DNA from: Drosophila miranda
Taxonomy: Eukaryota; Arthropoda; Insecta; Diptera; Drosophilidae
Assembly: GCF_003369915.1 (NCBI RefSeq)
Contig: NC_046677.1
Coordinates: forward strand, 23,020,913 to 23,084,912
Length of the DNA: 64,000 nucleotides
Direction of reading: 5' to 3'
Shown: in pieces, positions 62,241 through 64,000 of the stretch
Layout: each line of letters begins with the position of its first letter
Position numbering within the stretch: the stretch's first letter is position 1
Made by a program: the position numbers and the translations under genes
The notes under the pieces: model-generated
Told to the model about the DNA's origin: nothing
What the model saw: the letters and a program-made list of their open reading frames with translations, nothing else
The model's database searches: none

Positions 62241-62588
62241 TTATTGAATTTTTCTGCAATTTTTCTGATTTTTTCCTTTTGTTTTTGTGATGTGTTCGAC
62301 TGATCGAACGGAAGCGTGCAACTGCTGCTTCCAATACTCCCACATAATCAAGTAGGATAGGTCGTTGAACTTTGAGTTCTCGTTCTCGGCCTTCACATCG
62401 GCATCGAGCTCGTCCACGTCGACGCCTGCTGCCGGCCGTGGCTTCGCATCAGCTTCCTCGATTGAAGCTTCAGAAACTAACTGAACGATTAATAAAGAAA
62501 ATACACCCACTACGCGTGTTATAAAAGAAACATCGTTCTCATCAAAATCTGTGATATGGGTGGCATACTCGAATCGGACTTTCCGCAT
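62241..62588 (-). CDS. Uncharacterised 115-residue reading frame
   Basis: The frame has a true ATG at 62588. It reads a mixed N terminus (MRKVRFEYATHITDFDENDV), a short hydrophobic stretch (RVVGVFSLLIVQLV), an acidic segment (DVDELDADVKAENE), then tryptophan-containing helical sequence (YLIMWEYWKQQLHASV) and a basic end. The part from about 62505 to 62535 repeats near 63555-63585. I do not recognise it. It could be a small gene, an exon of a larger one, or a gene fragment. Confidence 0.35.
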   Translation of the reverse strand: MRKVRFEYATHITDFDENDVSFITRVVGVFSLLIVQLVSEASIEEADAKPRPAAGVDVDELDADVKAENENSKFNDLSYLIMWEYWKQQLHASVRSVEHITKTKGKNQKNCRKIQ

Positions 62589-63568
62589 CTCTTTTAATTG
62601 TCAGCGTCATTGTTTCTGACTCATTTGAATTAATTTTATATAGTGCCAATGTAGCTATGTTGGAGGAAAGCTTATTTCCACCGTTGCTTTAATATTATCA
62701 AACTCCGGTGGATAATGTGGATTTATTAAACCCGTGGATGAACCATCCCACCTGGCACTTACAGTGACGTTTCAAATATTCATATTTTTGTTTAGGTCGT
62801 ACTGTTTTAAAGGAACAGATCGCTCCAACCGAGCTGCTCTTCTCCTTGCCCGTGCCAGTCTTCTTTTTCGGCAATAATAGCTTCCTTCGCCTTCCCAGAC
62901 CTCATCACCATCCCCCCATACCTGTCTGCGTTGCTGTCATCCCATCCATACCTGGCCCCATCCCCATACCTGGACCCATCCCTTAACCTTGACCCATCCC
63001 TATACCGATCCCCATGCCTAAATTGGGCATGTTGTTCCAGGCGTTATTCATCTGAAATGAAAAAAATAATAAGCACACGAGGAAGAGGTGGTTTCCACCA
63101 TGTTTCGACCATAGGTTTTTTAAGAAAAACCTAAAAAACCGAGTTCGGGCCCCAAATATATACTCTGATCAGCCGCACACTTACTTTTAATTTGATTTAC
63201 AATCTTTGACTTTTCTCACCAGCTTGAGATGGACAATAAATAAAATTAAAGAGGAGACGAAATGAAAAATTATTAAATAGTTATCGAAAAAAACCATCGG
63301 TATCAACCGCATCTACCCATCGTACTTCCGCGACCAGACTACATAATTAATTTAAAAAAATTTCATTAATAAACTGTTTTGGAAGAAACTAATCTTCCGC
63401 ATCAGCAATCTTTTCTTTTCTAGCTAAGAAAAAGATGGTCGATCGGACAGTTTTGTTACTGTCTTCGGCAATTTCGGCCATATTTAATCAAACTACTTTA
63501 AGACTACTATTATCGGCAATTTCAGTCATGATAAAGGCATAATATAGCAAAAATGCCCACTACGCGTG
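62589..63568. other. Region with G-M-rich minus-strand fragment, no intact gene
   Basis: On the minus strand at about 62925-63055, after a TTTCAG site, short frames read NNAWNNMPNLGMGIGIGMG and then further GMGPG-type repeats interrupted by a stop. This looks like a glycine/methionine-rich exon of an RNA-binding-type protein that is broken, or a simple repeat. The remainder is AT-rich with nothing supportable. Confidence 0.3.
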
Positions 63569-64000
63569 TTATAAAATAAACATCGCCACATTTCTTGTAA
63601 TGCTTAGCCCCTTTGTTTCTAGGTGATTTGAATTTATTTTGGTACCCAACGGTGGGAGCTGCTCGTCTTCTTCCAGAAGGAAGTAAATGGAGCTTTGGAC
63701 ATCGGTTTCAACTTTGTCCATCTCCTTCTCCATTAGGAGCTGATCCACTAACTTCCTTCTTTTATGAATGGGCGCCTGTTTGACTGTGTCCAGTTGCTGT
63801 TTATGCTCGTTCTGCAAGGAGCTGATCACCTATTGAATGGATGTTGCAAATGGATTAGAAAGTTGAATAGAAGATCAACCACAAAAGATTACTTACTTTG
63901 TCATTACCGGAGGGAACAGCCACCTTTAGGTTGATGGACTGTTCCACCAACTGATGATGCGGTGGATCATCGCTCAATGACAACAGTGCTGTTGCTGCCT
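63569..64000 (-). CDS. Partial gene at window end, unknown function
   Basis: These are the last two visible exons of a minus-strand gene whose 5' part lies beyond the window. The upstream exon is 63897 to the window edge. It reads ATALLSLSDDPPHHQLVEQS up to NDK and ends at a strong GTAAGT donor. The next exon, 63569-63829, follows an AATAG acceptor in phase 0. It encodes a charged helical segment (LQNEHKQQLDTVKQ, HKRRKLVDQLLMEKEMDKVE) and stops at 63569. The splice is consistent and the composition is protein-like. I do not recognise the family. Confidence 0.55.

Noticed and set aside
1-64000. tRNA, rRNA and CRISPR searches by eye
   Set aside because: I saw no cloverleaf with a GGTTCGAATCC-type arm in the right context, no rRNA signature and no regularly spaced direct repeats of CRISPR type. 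The host is a eukaryote.

Overview
The window is insect nuclear DNA, almost certainly Drosophila and most likely the obscura group. Genes are split by short GT-AG introns, intergenic DNA is AT-rich, and the gene content matches fly loci: a tandem pair of hoepel/OCA2-type P-protein genes, mitochondrial ribosomal protein L24, the type I geranylgeranyltransferase beta subunit, an FBXL15-type F-box gene and an SLC17-type transporter. The mobile DNA (DINE-1/SGM/ISY-like Helentron copies with a GTCTGTCC-rich block and a 3' hairpin) is of a kind described from that group. The species cannot be fixed from sequence alone.

Layout. 1-4.9 kb: no supportable gene. 4.9-6.6 kb (+): SLC17-like transporter whose first coding exon I could not find. 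7.8-15.4 kb: mobile and duplicated block made of Helentron-like copy H1, duplicated unit B1, a 1.7 kb element with about 180 bp terminal inverted repeats, unit B2 and Helentron-like copy H2. 15.5-17.1 kb (-): gene for a small predicted secreted protein. 19.9-23.0 kb: a 2.6 kb near-perfect palindrome with three nested 216 bp inverted-repeat modules. 23.8-46.5 kb (-): long hoepel gene (called hoe1 here), with a four-helix membrane protein gene nested in an intron and possible alternative first exons. 47.8-50.8 kb (-): compact paralogue (hoe2). 52.9-54.3 kb (+): predicted N-myristoylated helical protein. 54.4-55.4 kb (-): mRpL24. 56.1-57.8 kb (+): geranylgeranyltransferase I beta. 58.1-59.4 kb (-): FBXL15-like gene with two alternative 3' terminal exons. 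60.7-62.1 kb: repeats and a decayed non-LTR gag. 62.2-64 kb: two uncharacterised minus-strand reading frames, the last cut by the window end.

Exon models were built by eye from splice sites, reading phase and family similarity. Each complete spliced coding model (hoe1, hoe2, the secreted protein, the myristoylated protein, mRpL24, GGTase-I beta and both forms of the F-box gene) has a length divisible by three, which supports it. The genes do not form one pathway. The linked story is the hoe1/hoe2 duplication: one copy keeps long introns and the conserved transporter motifs, while the other has fused exons and changed motifs. The most unusual features are the palindrome, the recent B1/B2 duplication, and the duplicated terminal exon of the F-box gene.
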